Part shown: piece after piece, positions 55,827 through 64,000 of the stretch
How the letters are laid out: each line of letters starts with the position of its first letter
Position numbering within the stretch: position 1 is the stretch's first letter
Origin: Verrucomicrobiaceae bacterium
Lineage (GTDB): Bacteria; Verrucomicrobiota; Verrucomicrobiia; Verrucomicrobiales; Verrucomicrobiaceae
Direction: 5' to 3'
Assembly (NCBI GenBank): GCA_016795465.1
Contig: JAEUHK010000051.1
Location: 62,001 to 126,000 of the forward strand
DNA length: 64,000 bases
The notes under the pieces: generated by a model
Databases searched by the model: none
What the model saw: the letters and a program-made list of their open reading frames with translations, nothing else
Told to the model about the DNA's origin: nothing
Made by a program: the position numbers and the translations under genes

Positions 55827-58727
55827 ATGCTCTTCCGCCTGCTTTTTCCATTCGCCCTGACCTCGACCGCGCTTGCGGAGCCGGTGAGTTTCAGTCGCGA
55901 GGTGCTGCCACTGCTTTCGGACAACTGCCTCGCTTGCCACGGACAAGATGAGAGCAATCGCAAAGCCGATCTGCGGCTCGATACGCCCGAAGGTGCCCGC
56001 GAGGTGCTGAAGTCCGGTGATTTCATCGAACGCATCACCACCGATGATCCCGACGAGATCATGCCGCCGCCGAAGTCTCACAAACCGAAGCTCAAAACCG
56101 AGCAGGTGGCTCTTTTGAAGCGCTGGATCAGCGAAGGTGCCGCGTGGGGAAAGCACTGGTCCCTCGAAAAGCCGGTCAAAGCGAAGACCGAGGGCCATCC
56201 CGTGGATTTCTTTGTGAAGGCGCGGCTCGCAAAGGAAGGCCTGAAGATGTCTCCGAAGGCTGCAGAGCATGTTTTGCGCCGCAGGCTCTCGTTTGACCTC
56301 ACCGGGCTGCCGCCGTCCGACGCGTCGGACAAGTCGGACCTGTCCAACTACATCGACGCGCTCTTAAAGTCCCCGCACTACGGCGAACGCATGGCCATGT
56401 TCTGGCTCGATGCGGCCCGCTACTCCGACACGGATGGTTTCCAGTCCGACGCCACGCGCACGAACTGGCCTTGGCGCGACTACGTGGTGGAGTCGTTCAA
56501 TGCGAACAAGCCTTTCGATCAGTTCACGCTGGAGCAGTTCGCGGGTGATTTGCTGCCGAATGCCACACCGGAGCAAAAACTGGCGACGTGCTTTCATCGC
56601 AACCACATGACGAACGGCGAGGGCGGTCGAGACAAAGAAGAAAGCCGCATCGACTACGTCATCGACCGCGTGAACACGATGGGCACGGTGTGGCTTGGGC
56701 TCACGCTGGGCTGCACGCAGTGCCATTCGCACAAGTTTGATCCCATCTCGCAGCACGACTACTACGCGCTGAATGCCTTCTTCAACAGCATCGACGAGGA
56801 CGGAGCGGCGGGCACGAATGCGAAGCCCTACATGCCTTATCAATCGCCGAACGCGAAGCGGGCCGTCGAAGAATCGCAAAAGCTCGTCGAGGCACGCAAA
56901 CCCGTCGAAGCGAAGGCCAAGGCGGATGCGGAGAAGCCCTTCGCGACGTGGTTGGAGGAGCAGAAGAAGCGCATCAAGCCGGACTACAACGCGTGGCAGG
57001 TCGTTCTCGGCGCGGTGGAGTCGCAGGAGGGCTCAAAGCTCGCGCAAACGAAGGACGGCATCGTCACCGCGAGCGGCCCGAATCCGAAGCAGGATGATTA
57101 CCGCCTCGTTTCCACGATCCAACTGCCTCGCCTCACCGGCTTGAAGCTCGAAGTGCTGCCACAAAACGGCGTGCTATCACGCGGCAAAACGGGCGAGTTC
57201 ATCCTGACCGACATCAAGGTGCAGGTGCGCCGCAAAGGCAGCTCGCAGATCCGCGACATCCTCGTCAAAAACGCCGTGGCCGACACGAAGGTCGAAGGCA
57301 AGGCCCGCGAGTATGGCGATGTGAAAGGCACGCTCGATGACGATCCGCGCAATGGCTGGACCACGAAGGGTTTTCCCAAGGATCAGCCTCACACCGCGCT
57401 TTACGGCCTCGCCGAGCCGCTGGTGCTCGAAAGCGATGAAGAGCTCATTTTCGAGCTGCGGCATCGTTCGACGAACGGCGACGCCAACATCGCGAAATTC
57501 CGCCTTTCCGCGACGGATCAGCCCGGTCCGGCCGTGCGCGAGCTTGGGCCCACACCGCTCGAAAAGCTCGCGAAGGGTCAAATCGATCGCGAGAAGCTCC
57601 TGGCGCAGTTTTTGGAGGATTATGAGCCCTATCAGCTCGCGAAGGCCTCGCTGGATCGCGCGAATGCGCAACTCAAGGAGGTGCAGGCCGCTGCGGGCAA
57701 ATTGAACGTCATGGTGCTCGCCGAGCGCAAAGAGCCGCGTGACACGCATGTGCTGCTGCGCGGTGTTTGGGACAAAAAAGGCGATGTGGTGCCGCGCGGC
57801 GTGCCCGCGGCCATCGCGCCATGGCCGGAAGGTCTCGCGAAGGATCGCATCGGCCTCGCGAAGTGGATCACATCGAAGGACAACCCGCTTACGGCCCGCG
57901 TGTTTGTGAATCAAGTGTGGCAGATGCTCTTCGGCGCCGGTTTAGTGCGCACGCCGGATGATTTCGGCCTCCAAGGCCAGCGCCCGACGCATCCGGAGCT
58001 GCTTGATTGGCTCGCGGTGGATTTCATGGAGAATGGCTGGGACGTGAAGCGCCTCATCAAGACCATCGTGACGAGTGAGACCTATCAGCAGAGCTCAGAT
58101 CGGTCCGATCAGTCCGATCCGTCCAATCTTCTGCTCTCACGCGGCCCGCGCTTCCGTCTGCCAGCATGGATGATTCGTGATGCAGCGCTCGCTTCGTCCG
58201 GTTTGCTGAATCCCGCGCTCGGCGGGCCGCCGGTGCGACCGCATCAGCCGGAAGGCGTGTGGGAGGAGATTTTCATGGGCCGCTTCACCTACGAGCCGAG
58301 CCAGGGCGCGGCGCAGTATCGACGCACGTTGTATGCCTTCTGGCGTCGCAGCATCGCGCCGACCTTCCTCTTTGATAGCGCCCAGCGTCGTGTGTGCGAG
58401 GTGGCGATGACGCGCACCAACACACCGCTTCAAGCGCTGACCTTGCTCAATGACCAGACCATCATGGAAGCCTCGCAAGCGCTCGCGAAGCGAATGCTGG
58501 CCACGATGCCGGAAAAGCGGCTGCTGATGCTCTACCAAGCCGTTTTGAGCCGTGAACCCACCGCGAAGGAGCTTTCGGTGCTTCAACGCGAACTCGACCG
58601 CGCTTCGAAACATTACCGCGAGCATCCCGAAGACGCCCGCAAACTCAAAACAACGCCTGAACTGGCCGCGCACGCGCTTGTGGCCACTTTGGTGCTCAAT
58701 CTCGACGAAGCCATCACGCATGAATAA
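55827..58727 (+). CDS. DUF1549/DUF1553 (PSCyt2/PSD1) secreted c-type cytochrome protein
   Basis: 966 residues. Signal peptide MLFRLLFPFALTSTALAE, then a PSCyt1 heme site CLACH at 34-38. DUF1549 follows (LTGLPPSD to GCTQCHSHKFDPI, the second CxxCH), a lectin-like insert (residues about 390-570), and DUF1553 (RIGLAKWITSKDNPLTARVF, NQVWQMLFG, PTHPELLDWLAVDFMENGW). Typical of planctomycetes and verrucomicrobia, nearly always followed by DUF1501. Role unproven; thought to serve extracellular glycan breakdown with electron transfer. Two Asp/Ser-rich stretches (SDASDKSDLSN and SDRSDQSDPSN) are encoded by in-frame nonamer repeats. Overlaps the next gene by 8 bases. Confidence 0.93.
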   Translation: MLFRLLFPFALTSTALAEPVSFSREVLPLLSDNCLACHGQDESNRKADLRLDTPEGAREVLKSGDFIERITTDDPDEIMPPPKSHKPKLKTEQVALLKRWISEGAAWGKHWSLEKPVKAKTEGHPVDFFVKARLAKEGLKMSPKAAEHVLRRRLSFDLTGLPPSDASDKSDLSNYIDALLKSPHYGERMAMFWLDAARYSDTDGFQSDATRTNWPWRDYVVESFNANKPFDQFTLEQFAGDLLPNATPEQKLATCFHRNHMTNGEGGRDKEESRIDYVIDRVNTMGTVWLGLTLGCTQCHSHKFDPISQHDYYALNAFFNSIDEDGAAGTNAKPYMPYQSPNAKRAVEESQKLVEARKPVEAKAKADAEKPFATWLEEQKKRIKPDYNAWQVVLGAVESQEGSKLAQTKDGIVTASGPNPKQDDYRLVSTIQLPRLTGLKLEVLPQNGVLSRGKTGEFILTDIKVQVRRKGSSQIRDILVKNAVADTKVEGKAREYGDVKGTLDDDPRNGWTTKGFPKDQPHTALYGLAEPLVLESDEELIFELRHRSTNGDANIAKFRLSATDQPGPAVRELGPTPLEKLAKGQIDREKLLAQFLEDYEPYQLAKASLDRANAQLKEVQAAAGKLNVMVLAERKEPRDTHVLLRGVWDKKGDVVPRGVPAAIAPWPEGLAKDRIGLAKWITSKDNPLTARVFVNQVWQMLFGAGLVRTPDDFGLQGQRPTHPELLDWLAVDFMENGWDVKRLIKTIVTSETYQQSSDRSDQSDPSNLLLSRGPRFRLPAWMIRDAALASSGLLNPALGGPPVRPHQPEGVWEEIFMGRFTYEPSQGAAQYRRTLYAFWRRSIAPTFLFDSAQRRVCEVAMTRTNTPLQALTLLNDQTIMEASQALAKRMLATMPEKRLLMLYQAVLSREPTAKELSVLQRELDRASKHYREHPEDARKLKTTPELAAHALVATLVLNLDEAITHE
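56315..56350. repeat. Nonamer-word island in frame inside the DUF1549 gene
   Basis: Four 9-base words: GTCCGACGC, GTCGGACAA, then GTCGGACCT and GTCCAACTA. Being multiples of three they keep the frame and add a Ser-Asp-x-Ser-Asp stretch. Same word family as 58093-58128. Confidence 0.78.
58093..58128. repeat. Second nonamer-word island in frame inside the DUF1553 part
   Basis: 9-base words GCTCAGATC, GGTCCGATC, then AGTCCGATC and CGTCCAATC, encoding a Ser-Asp-rich loop. Shares the GTCCGA word with 56315-56350, 1.8 kb upstream in the same gene. Confidence 0.78.
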
Positions 58728-59763
58728 GCCCACACGCCGCCAATTCCTCACCACCGCCGTGCTTGCGGCTCCGTTCGTTCAAACGCTCGCAAAGACCGCG
58801 CCGGAATTTCATGGCGCGATCATCGGCCATGGCACGCATCGTTATCGCGTCGATAAGCTGTGGAGCCAGGCGGACGCGGCGAAGACGCCGGTGAAGGATT
58901 GCCATGAGATGGTGCAGGTGCCGGACGGTCGCCTGTTTCTGCTCACGAATCACAAGCAGAACAACGTGCTCATCTACGACGTGAAGGGGGCGTTGCTCGA
59001 TCAGTGGACGCTCGGCATGAGCGGCGCACACGGTTTAACCTTTCACGATGGGCATCTCTACCTCTGCGACACGACCGGACGCGTCGTGAAGGCCACGCTT
59101 GATGGCCAGATCGTGCTCGAACTGCCGAATCCGACGAAGGAAGGCATCTACAAGCCCAATGAAGCCTACGCGCCCACCGAAAGCGCCGTCGCGCCGAATG
59201 GAGACATCTACGTCGCGGATGGTTACGGCTCGCAGTATGTGCTGCGCTACGACAAAAGCGGCAAGTTCATCTCGAAGTTCGGCGGGAAGAGCACTCAGCC
59301 GGTGAATCCGGGCAAGTTCATGCAGGCGCATGGTGTCGCCATCGATTCACGCGGCGGCGAACCGCTGCTCGTCGTCACCGAGCGCATCCGCAATGAGTTC
59401 AACTGGTTCAAGCTCGACGGCACGCATGTGCGCGGCGTGTATCTGCCCGGTGCGTATGTGAGCCGTCCGGTCATCCATGGCACGAATCTGTATTCCGGCG
59501 TCTGCTTTGGCGCGAAGCCGAACGACTACCGCATGTGGCAGAGTCGCGGCTTCGTCACGATCCTCGATGCCGATGGCAAAGTGATCTCGAATCCCGGCGG
59601 TCACGCTCCCGAGTATGAAAACGGCAGCCTCAAGGTGCTGCTGCAAGACCAGCCGGTCTTCAACAACTGTCACGACGTCTGCGTGGACACCCAGGGCGAC
59701 CTGTATGTGTGCCAGTGGAACAGCGGGAATGTGTATCCTTACAAACTGCATCGCGAATCATGA
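58720..59763 (+). CDS. Tat-exported beta-propeller (NHL-like) protein
   Basis: 347 residues from ATG 58720, which overlaps the previous stop by 8 bases. The twin-arginine signal is PTRRQFLTTAVLAAPFVQTL. The rest is a six-bladed propeller of NHL/PAL type: MVQVPDGRLFLLTNHKQNNV, AHGLTFHDGHLYLCDTTGRV, GDIYVADGYGSQYVLRYD, KFMQAHGVAIDSRGGEPLL and HDVCVDTQGDLYVCQW. It probably binds or cleaves a partner of the cytochrome protein. It sits between DUF1549/1553 and DUF1501 genes with overlapping codons on both sides, so it belongs to this three-gene operon. Confidence 0.85.
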   Translation: MNKPTRRQFLTTAVLAAPFVQTLAKTAPEFHGAIIGHGTHRYRVDKLWSQADAAKTPVKDCHEMVQVPDGRLFLLTNHKQNNVLIYDVKGALLDQWTLGMSGAHGLTFHDGHLYLCDTTGRVVKATLDGQIVLELPNPTKEGIYKPNEAYAPTESAVAPNGDIYVADGYGSQYVLRYDKSGKFISKFGGKSTQPVNPGKFMQAHGVAIDSRGGEPLLVVTERIRNEFNWFKLDGTHVRGVYLPGAYVSRPVIHGTNLYSGVCFGAKPNDYRMWQSRGFVTILDADGKVISNPGGHAPEYENGSLKVLLQDQPVFNNCHDVCVDTQGDLYVCQWNSGNVYPYKLHRES

Positions 59764-61181
59764 ACGACGGACCTCTCCACACCACGCGCCGCTACTTTCT
59801 CGGCCAATGCACCGGCGTTTCTGTCGGCGCGATGGCGCTGCATGCGCTCGGGCAGCAGGAAGTGCCTGAATTGCCCTCGCTGCCGCATTTTGCGCCGAAG
59901 GCGAAGCGGGTCATCTTCCTCACGCAATCGGGCGGACCTTCACAAATTGAGCTTTTTGATCACAAGCCGGGTTTGATGTCGTGGGCTGGCAAGGAGCTGC
60001 CGGAAAGTGTGCGCCAAGGGCAACGGCTCACGACGATGACGGCGAACCAGAAGCAGCTCATCCTGCCGGGCATCACGAAATTCGCGAAATGCGGGCAGAG
60101 CGGCGCGACGGTCAGCGAATGGCTGCCGCACTTGCAGGGCGTGGCGGATGACTTGTGCTTCATCAAGTCGATGACGACCGATCAAATCAACCACGCGCCC
60201 GCGATGACGCAGTTTTTGACCGGGCATCAACTTCCGGGCCGTCCGAGCATGGGTGCGTGGATCAGCTACGGACTCGGCAGCGTGAATCGCAATCTGCCGG
60301 ACTACCTCGTGCTCATCTCGAAGATGCAGCGCCCGAGCGATCAACCGCTCTACGATCACTACTGGGGCAGCGGCTTCCTGCCATCGCGCTATCAAGGCGT
60401 AAAGCTGCGGAACTCGAAGGACCCCGTTTTGTATCTGAGCGATCCCGAGGGGCTGCCGCGTCATTTGCGCCGTGGCATGCTCGACGGGCTCGCGGAGCTC
60501 AATCAGATGCGTTTTGAGCAGACGCACGATCCGGAGATCACCACGCGCATCCGCCAATATGAAATGGCCTACCGCATGCAGGCCAGCGTGCCGGAGCTGA
60601 CGGATCTCAGCGACGAGCCGGATCATGTGTTCGAGATGTATGGGCCGGATTCGCGTCGTGCGGGCAGTTACGCGGCGAATTGCATCCTCGCGCGAAGGCT
60701 CGCGGAGCGTGGCGTGCGCTTCATCCAGCTCTTCCATCCCGATTGGGATCATCACAGCCGACTGCCGAGCTGGTGCACCGCGCGTTGTCGCGACACCGAC
60801 CAGCCGAGCGCGGCGCTGATCAAGGATTTGAAGCAACGCGGCCTGCTCGACGAGACGCTGGTGCTCTGGGGCGGCGAATTCGGTCGCGGAGTCGCTGGAC
60901 AGGGCAAATGGGACAGCCCCGAGGCCGGTCGCGATCATCATCCGCGCTGTTTCACGATGTGGATGGCCGGCGGCGGCATCAAACCCGGCCTCACTTACGG
61001 CGCGACGGACGACTTCAGCTACAACGTGGCCGAGAATCCCGTCCACGTCCGCGATCTGCACGCCACCGTCATGCACCAGCTCGGCATCGACCACGAGCGC
61101 TTCACCTTCCGCGCTCAGGGCCTCGACTTCAAACTCACTGGCGTGGAGCCGACGAAGGTGGTGAAGGACATCCTCGCGTGA
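59760..61181 (+). CDS. DUF1501 protein (sulfatase/phosphatase superfamily), Tat-exported
   Basis: 473 residues from ATG 59760, overlapping the propeller stop (ATGA). Twin-arginine signal TTRRYFLGQCTGVSVGAMAL. DUF1501 features: VIFLTQSGGPSQIELFDHKP, SMTTDQINHAPAMTQFLTGH, SMGAWISYGLGS, RRLAERGVRFIQLFHPDWDH, LVLWGGEFGR and RDHHPRCFTMWMAGGGIKPG, resembling the metal-binding alkaline phosphatase fold without a proven reaction. Such genes nearly always accompany DUF1549/1553, suggesting joint action on a shared extracellular substrate. The stop directly abuts the convergent esterase stop. Confidence 0.92.
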   Translation: MNDGPLHTTRRYFLGQCTGVSVGAMALHALGQQEVPELPSLPHFAPKAKRVIFLTQSGGPSQIELFDHKPGLMSWAGKELPESVRQGQRLTTMTANQKQLILPGITKFAKCGQSGATVSEWLPHLQGVADDLCFIKSMTTDQINHAPAMTQFLTGHQLPGRPSMGAWISYGLGSVNRNLPDYLVLISKMQRPSDQPLYDHYWGSGFLPSRYQGVKLRNSKDPVLYLSDPEGLPRHLRRGMLDGLAELNQMRFEQTHDPEITTRIRQYEMAYRMQASVPELTDLSDEPDHVFEMYGPDSRRAGSYAANCILARRLAERGVRFIQLFHPDWDHHSRLPSWCTARCRDTDQPSAALIKDLKQRGLLDETLVLWGGEFGRGVAGQGKWDSPEAGRDHHPRCFTMWMAGGGIKPGLTYGATDDFSYNVAENPVHVRDLHATVMHQLGIDHERFTFRAQGLDFKLTGVEPTKVVKDILA

Positions 61182-63335
61182 TCACGGCTTGTCCGCCGTG
61201 CCCACGGGATCGCGAAGCTGGAGCTGCTTGTCCTTGCCGAGGTTCTTGAGCGTAGTGGAGGTCCAATCCCACGCGGATTTGTCCTTCGCATAGATCACGA
61301 GTTTGGTCTTCTGCGCGGCGAGAGCGGCGGTTTGAGGCAGGTCGAGGTATCGGAGCACGTTCAGCATCGGCGCTGCTGCGCTGGCGCTGTCTTTGACGGT
61401 GCCGTTGTGGGTCACGGGCATGTCGTGGAGGTCGAGACGGCTGATGCCATCCTCGAAAATGGACGCGTAGAGCGCATCGACGGCCATGTCGCGATGGGCT
61501 TGAAGCCACAGCTTCGTCTCGCCGAGCCCGCCGATGGCACGGAGGCTCTGCACGGCACGGCGGATGTCCCACACGCGCATGCCATCGAGCGTCTGGCCGA
61601 GGAGGTAAAAGCGGCGCAGGCGCTGCGTCTGGGCTTTCTCACTGCCGGTCCATGCGGTGGCGGCGATGCCACGCGGGCAGACGTAGGCCATGCCCCACTT
61701 GAAGGTCTCAAACATCTTCTTCTCGCTCTCGAAGGCTTTGTCATCAGTTGGAGTGCCGGGGAAGGTCTCGATGAGCTTGGCAAAACGGCTGTTGTAGGTG
61801 CTGGTGAAGCTGTCCCAGCCTTCCTCGTCGAGCACATTGAGCGCGACGAGTTCCAAGTCCTCCAACCTGAGCCCTTCACGATGCGTGAGGTAGATGCGCA
61901 GGCGATAGGGCGACTGGCTCTCGAAGTCGTAAACACTCATGCGAATGCCATCACGCTCCATCGTGCCGTCCTTCTGCGGATTCACGCTGGCGATCTCCTT
62001 GGGCCAGCCGCCGAAGACTTTCCCTTCGAGTGCCTTCTTCCAACCATCGCCGAGCTTTTGGAAGTCAGCTTCGTTGGTGGGCATGTCCGGCGTTTTGGCC
62101 ACTGGAACGAACATCTCATCGGCGGTGGTGTTTTTCTCGTCCTTCGGGATTTCGGCCAGAACACGCAGATCGGCCTTCGTGAGCGATTTCGGTGCCCCGT
62201 CGAGTATCTGCATGGAATCAGCGCCTTTGAGATGACGCTCGAACCAGTGGAAAGCGCCCATGTTGATGGTTTGCAGGTCTTTGTGCGGACCTTCGCCGAC
62301 TTGCAATCCGAGGGCGGCAGGGTCGGCACCGAGCAGCTCGTAGATGCGGCGCACGTCGGTGAAGATGCGGAAGACCCCGTCGATGGGGAAGATGGTATCC
62401 TTGTCCGTGTTCACGATCAAAAGCGGACGCGGAGCCGCGAGCGCGACCATGCGCGAGAAGTCCCAGCGATGCGTGTTCACGAAGAACATGCAGTCGCAAT
62501 GCCCCTCGATGCAGCCGTCGATGACCTGGTTTTGCATGTCGGTGACACCCGCAGTGGGTGCGCTGGCCTTGATGCGCTCGTCGAGCGCGGTGATCCACCA
62601 CGAGTAGGCACCGCCGCCGCTGCGGCCGGTGACGCCGAACTTGGTCTTGTCCACCTCAGGCCGCGTTTCGAGGTAGTCGAGGGCGCGGATGCAGCTCCAG
62701 GCCTCAAGCCCGGCGGGCGTGTAACCGCGTGAATACCACCACCAGCGCTTCTTGCTGAAGGTGCCGTGATGCTCACCTCGGATCTCGCCGAGCTGCACGG
62801 TGTCGATGATGAGACAAACGTAGCCGTGCTTCGCGAACCAGACGCCATGATGCTCGTAGCCGGTTTTGTTGCCGAGGCTGACGCCGTTCTCGATGACGTT
62901 CGCGTGACCGCAGACGTAAAGAATGGTCGGCAGCGGCTTCTCGACCTTCTCGGGCAGGTAGAGGTTCGCCGTCACATAAAGTCCCGGCATGGACTGGAAG
63001 TGCATTTTCTCGACGCGGAAGCCTTCGCCCTTCAGCTCGCCCGTTTTGACGGGCTGCAGCGGTGTTTTCTCCGGCAGCGGATCGAGGCTGAGCATTTCAA
63101 AAAGCTGGCGGCGATACTCGGGAGCCTTCTTCTGCCAGTCTTCGGCGCTTTGGATGTCCTTCAGCCCGCCTTGCTCCGCGATCGTTCTCGCCTCACCGGC
63201 GAAGTAGCGATCCAGCAGCTTGTTGCCGGGCGTGTCGGGCGTCTTTTCAGGATAAGGCGACTTCGCGAACGCAGCAGCGGAGAGGACGAGAAAGGGGAGC
63301 AGGAGGCGCATGAGGGTGAGCAAAACGCTGCGCAT
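61182..63335 (-). CDS. Secreted alpha/beta-hydrolase (acetyl xylan esterase/prolyl oligopeptidase-like)
   Basis: 717 residues. The signal peptide (MRLLLPFLVLSAAAFAKS) is reached from ATG 63311 or from ATG 63335, chosen here. The hydrolase domain has PTILYVCGHANVIENG, GVTGRSGGGAYSWWITAL (nucleophile Ser in G-R-S-G-G), APRPLLIVNTDKDTIFPI and a His-containing DLQTINMGAFHWFERHL. The C-terminal 300 residues form a second domain (YDFESQSPYRLRIYLTHREG) that repeats hydrolase-like strands. A carbohydrate esterase of the AXE1/CE7-like or DUF-type group is likely. Adjacent to the cytochrome operon, it may act on the same polysaccharide. Confidence 0.85.
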   Translation of the reverse strand: MRSVLLTLMRLLLPFLVLSAAAFAKSPYPEKTPDTPGNKLLDRYFAGEARTIAEQGGLKDIQSAEDWQKKAPEYRRQLFEMLSLDPLPEKTPLQPVKTGELKGEGFRVEKMHFQSMPGLYVTANLYLPEKVEKPLPTILYVCGHANVIENGVSLGNKTGYEHHGVWFAKHGYVCLIIDTVQLGEIRGEHHGTFSKKRWWWYSRGYTPAGLEAWSCIRALDYLETRPEVDKTKFGVTGRSGGGAYSWWITALDERIKASAPTAGVTDMQNQVIDGCIEGHCDCMFFVNTHRWDFSRMVALAAPRPLLIVNTDKDTIFPIDGVFRIFTDVRRIYELLGADPAALGLQVGEGPHKDLQTINMGAFHWFERHLKGADSMQILDGAPKSLTKADLRVLAEIPKDEKNTTADEMFVPVAKTPDMPTNEADFQKLGDGWKKALEGKVFGGWPKEIASVNPQKDGTMERDGIRMSVYDFESQSPYRLRIYLTHREGLRLEDLELVALNVLDEEGWDSFTSTYNSRFAKLIETFPGTPTDDKAFESEKKMFETFKWGMAYVCPRGIAATAWTGSEKAQTQRLRRFYLLGQTLDGMRVWDIRRAVQSLRAIGGLGETKLWLQAHRDMAVDALYASIFEDGISRLDLHDMPVTHNGTVKDSASAAAPMLNVLRYLDLPQTAALAAQKTKLVIYAKDKSAWDWTSTTLKNLGKDKQLQLRDPVGTADKP

Positions 63336-63421
63336 GAGACGGATTCGACAACGAAGCCAAAATTGTAGGCTCTCAATTCTCGCTGGCACACCGCCTGACA
63401 CTGCGCTGGAATCTGGCCGCG

Positions 63422-64000
63422 ATGCCCCTGCCACCTCCTGATCTGCCCGTATCGAGCATGCCTGCTTCCGCCCCTGCGCGAGCGGCTGCTGAATCAGACA
63501 CGAACTTGGAAAAGCACCCGCCCAAGCCCGCGAAGGTCCTACATGAAGAGGTGGAGCCAGTGCTCGACACCTACCCGCAGCTCCTGCTGGATGCTATGAC
63601 CTACCCGTGGCGGCGTGGTGGTGCCTACATCCTGGTGCCGGGGACTTTCCTGGCCATGGCCTTCGCGTTCAGCGTTTGGGCACCGGTGCTGGGACTTGTG
63701 TCCTTGGGCATCGGGGCATGCTTTTTCTCGGCTTTTTACCTCCAGATTGTGGAGTCAACGATTGCTGGACGCCACAACCTCCCGGACTGGCCTTCATTCT
63801 CCGATTTCTATGATGACATGCTGAAGCCTGGCTTTCAGATGCTGGTGGTGTTTCTGATGAGCGGTGTGGTCTATGCTGCGGTGGCTTGGGCCGTTTTCTC
63901 CGTATTCGCATTCGAGAACGATGACAGCACCGTGAAGATGCTGCGGAGCCTGGCGGAGATCGTCTTTGGCTTCTACGTCCCGATGGGCGTGCTGGGACTC
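63422..64000 (+). CDS. Membrane protein, 3' end cut by the window edge
   Basis: 193 residues visible from ATG 63422, continuing past the right edge. An N-terminal Pro/Ala-rich cytoplasmic part of about 60 residues is followed by at least three membrane segments (FLAMAFAFSVWAPVLGLVSL, then GIGACFFSAFYLQIVE; MLVVFLMSGVVYAAVAWAVF; EIVFGFYVPMGVLGL). The loop GRHNLPDWPSFSDFYDDMLK resembles DUF4013-type membrane proteins, a tentative match. Divergent from the esterase gene with 86 bases between. Confidence 0.7.
   Translation, partial: MPLPPPDLPVSSMPASAPARAAAESDTNLEKHPPKPAKVLHEEVEPVLDTYPQLLLDAMTYPWRRGGAYILVPGTFLAMAFAFSVWAPVLGLVSLGIGACFFSAFYLQIVESTIAGRHNLPDWPSFSDFYDDMLKPGFQMLVVFLMSGVVYAAVAWAVFSVFAFENDDSTVKMLRSLAEIVFGFYVPMGVLGL

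Overview
The window most resembles a chromosome segment of a Gram-negative member of the Verrucomicrobiota, probably of the Verrucomicrobiales/Prosthecobacter type. This is inferred from gene content, because no rRNA is present. The evidence is LPS genes (Kdo transferase, lipid A acyltransferase, heptosyltransferase), several secreted formylglycine sulfatases, paired DUF1549/DUF1553 cytochrome and DUF1501 genes, twin-arginine secreted enzymes, PEP-CTERM proteins, SHD1 and ceramidase domains, and high GC. Genes are packed tightly, many overlap by ATGA, and Shine-Dalgarno sequences are weak or absent. I saw no tRNA, rRNA, CRISPR array, IS element or prophage.

Layout. 1-6.2 kb: waaA and rsmD, a sulfatase-phosphodiesterase pair, then an unusual single-chain fusion of a lipid A acyltransferase with a heptosyltransferase. 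6.2-10.2 kb: minus-strand run of a TPR protein, a class C beta-lactamase-like hydrolase, cysS and a secreted DUF1080-like protein. 10.2-14 kb: tetrapyrrole genes (a fused two-domain siroheme decarboxylase and a CbiX-type chelatase with a 4Fe-4S tail) around dciA, plus a GNAT. 14-17.7 kb: hisS, a small-protein/nucleotidyltransferase pair resembling a toxin-antitoxin module, recF and an FKBP. 17.7-26.6 kb: a sulfatase, carboxynorspermidine dehydrogenase, YjbQ, a PQQ-type sugar dehydrogenase, a zinc alcohol dehydrogenase, a TMTC-like membrane/TPR protein and a sugar-type methyltransferase. 26.7-38.9 kb: recJ, a sodium:solute symporter, a large membrane protein, a pilin-like protein, trxA, a DUF374 acyltransferase, rnhB-yraN, fabG, a sialidase-like protein and an SHD1 protein. 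39-43.8 kb: a flavin-halogenase-like oxidoreductase, a ceramidase/SGNH hydrolase pair and an outer-membrane protein. 43.9-51 kb: a receptor-like Ser/Thr kinase, a PEP-CTERM protein, an NtrC-like regulator with a damaged AAA+ domain, a low-GC immunity-like gene bounded by a short repeat, and a LamG protein. 51-53.8 kb: a Cys-rich protein with a ferredoxin, and a molybdate-type ABC permease and ATPase. 53.8-64 kb: a PhoD-like enzyme, a DUF1549/1553 - beta-propeller - DUF1501 operon with overlapping genes, a secreted esterase and a membrane protein cut by the right edge.

The most unusual structure is not a gene. At least thirteen islands are built of degenerate 7-, 8- or 9-base words kept strictly in register. 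They fill intergenic gaps, supply start or stop codons (recF, the 51.4-kb gene pair), fold back as long imperfect hairpins with the register continuing through both arms (20912-20990, 52315-52391), and occur in frame inside cysS and the DUF1549/1553 gene. Word families recur between islands, so they look like dispersed elements.
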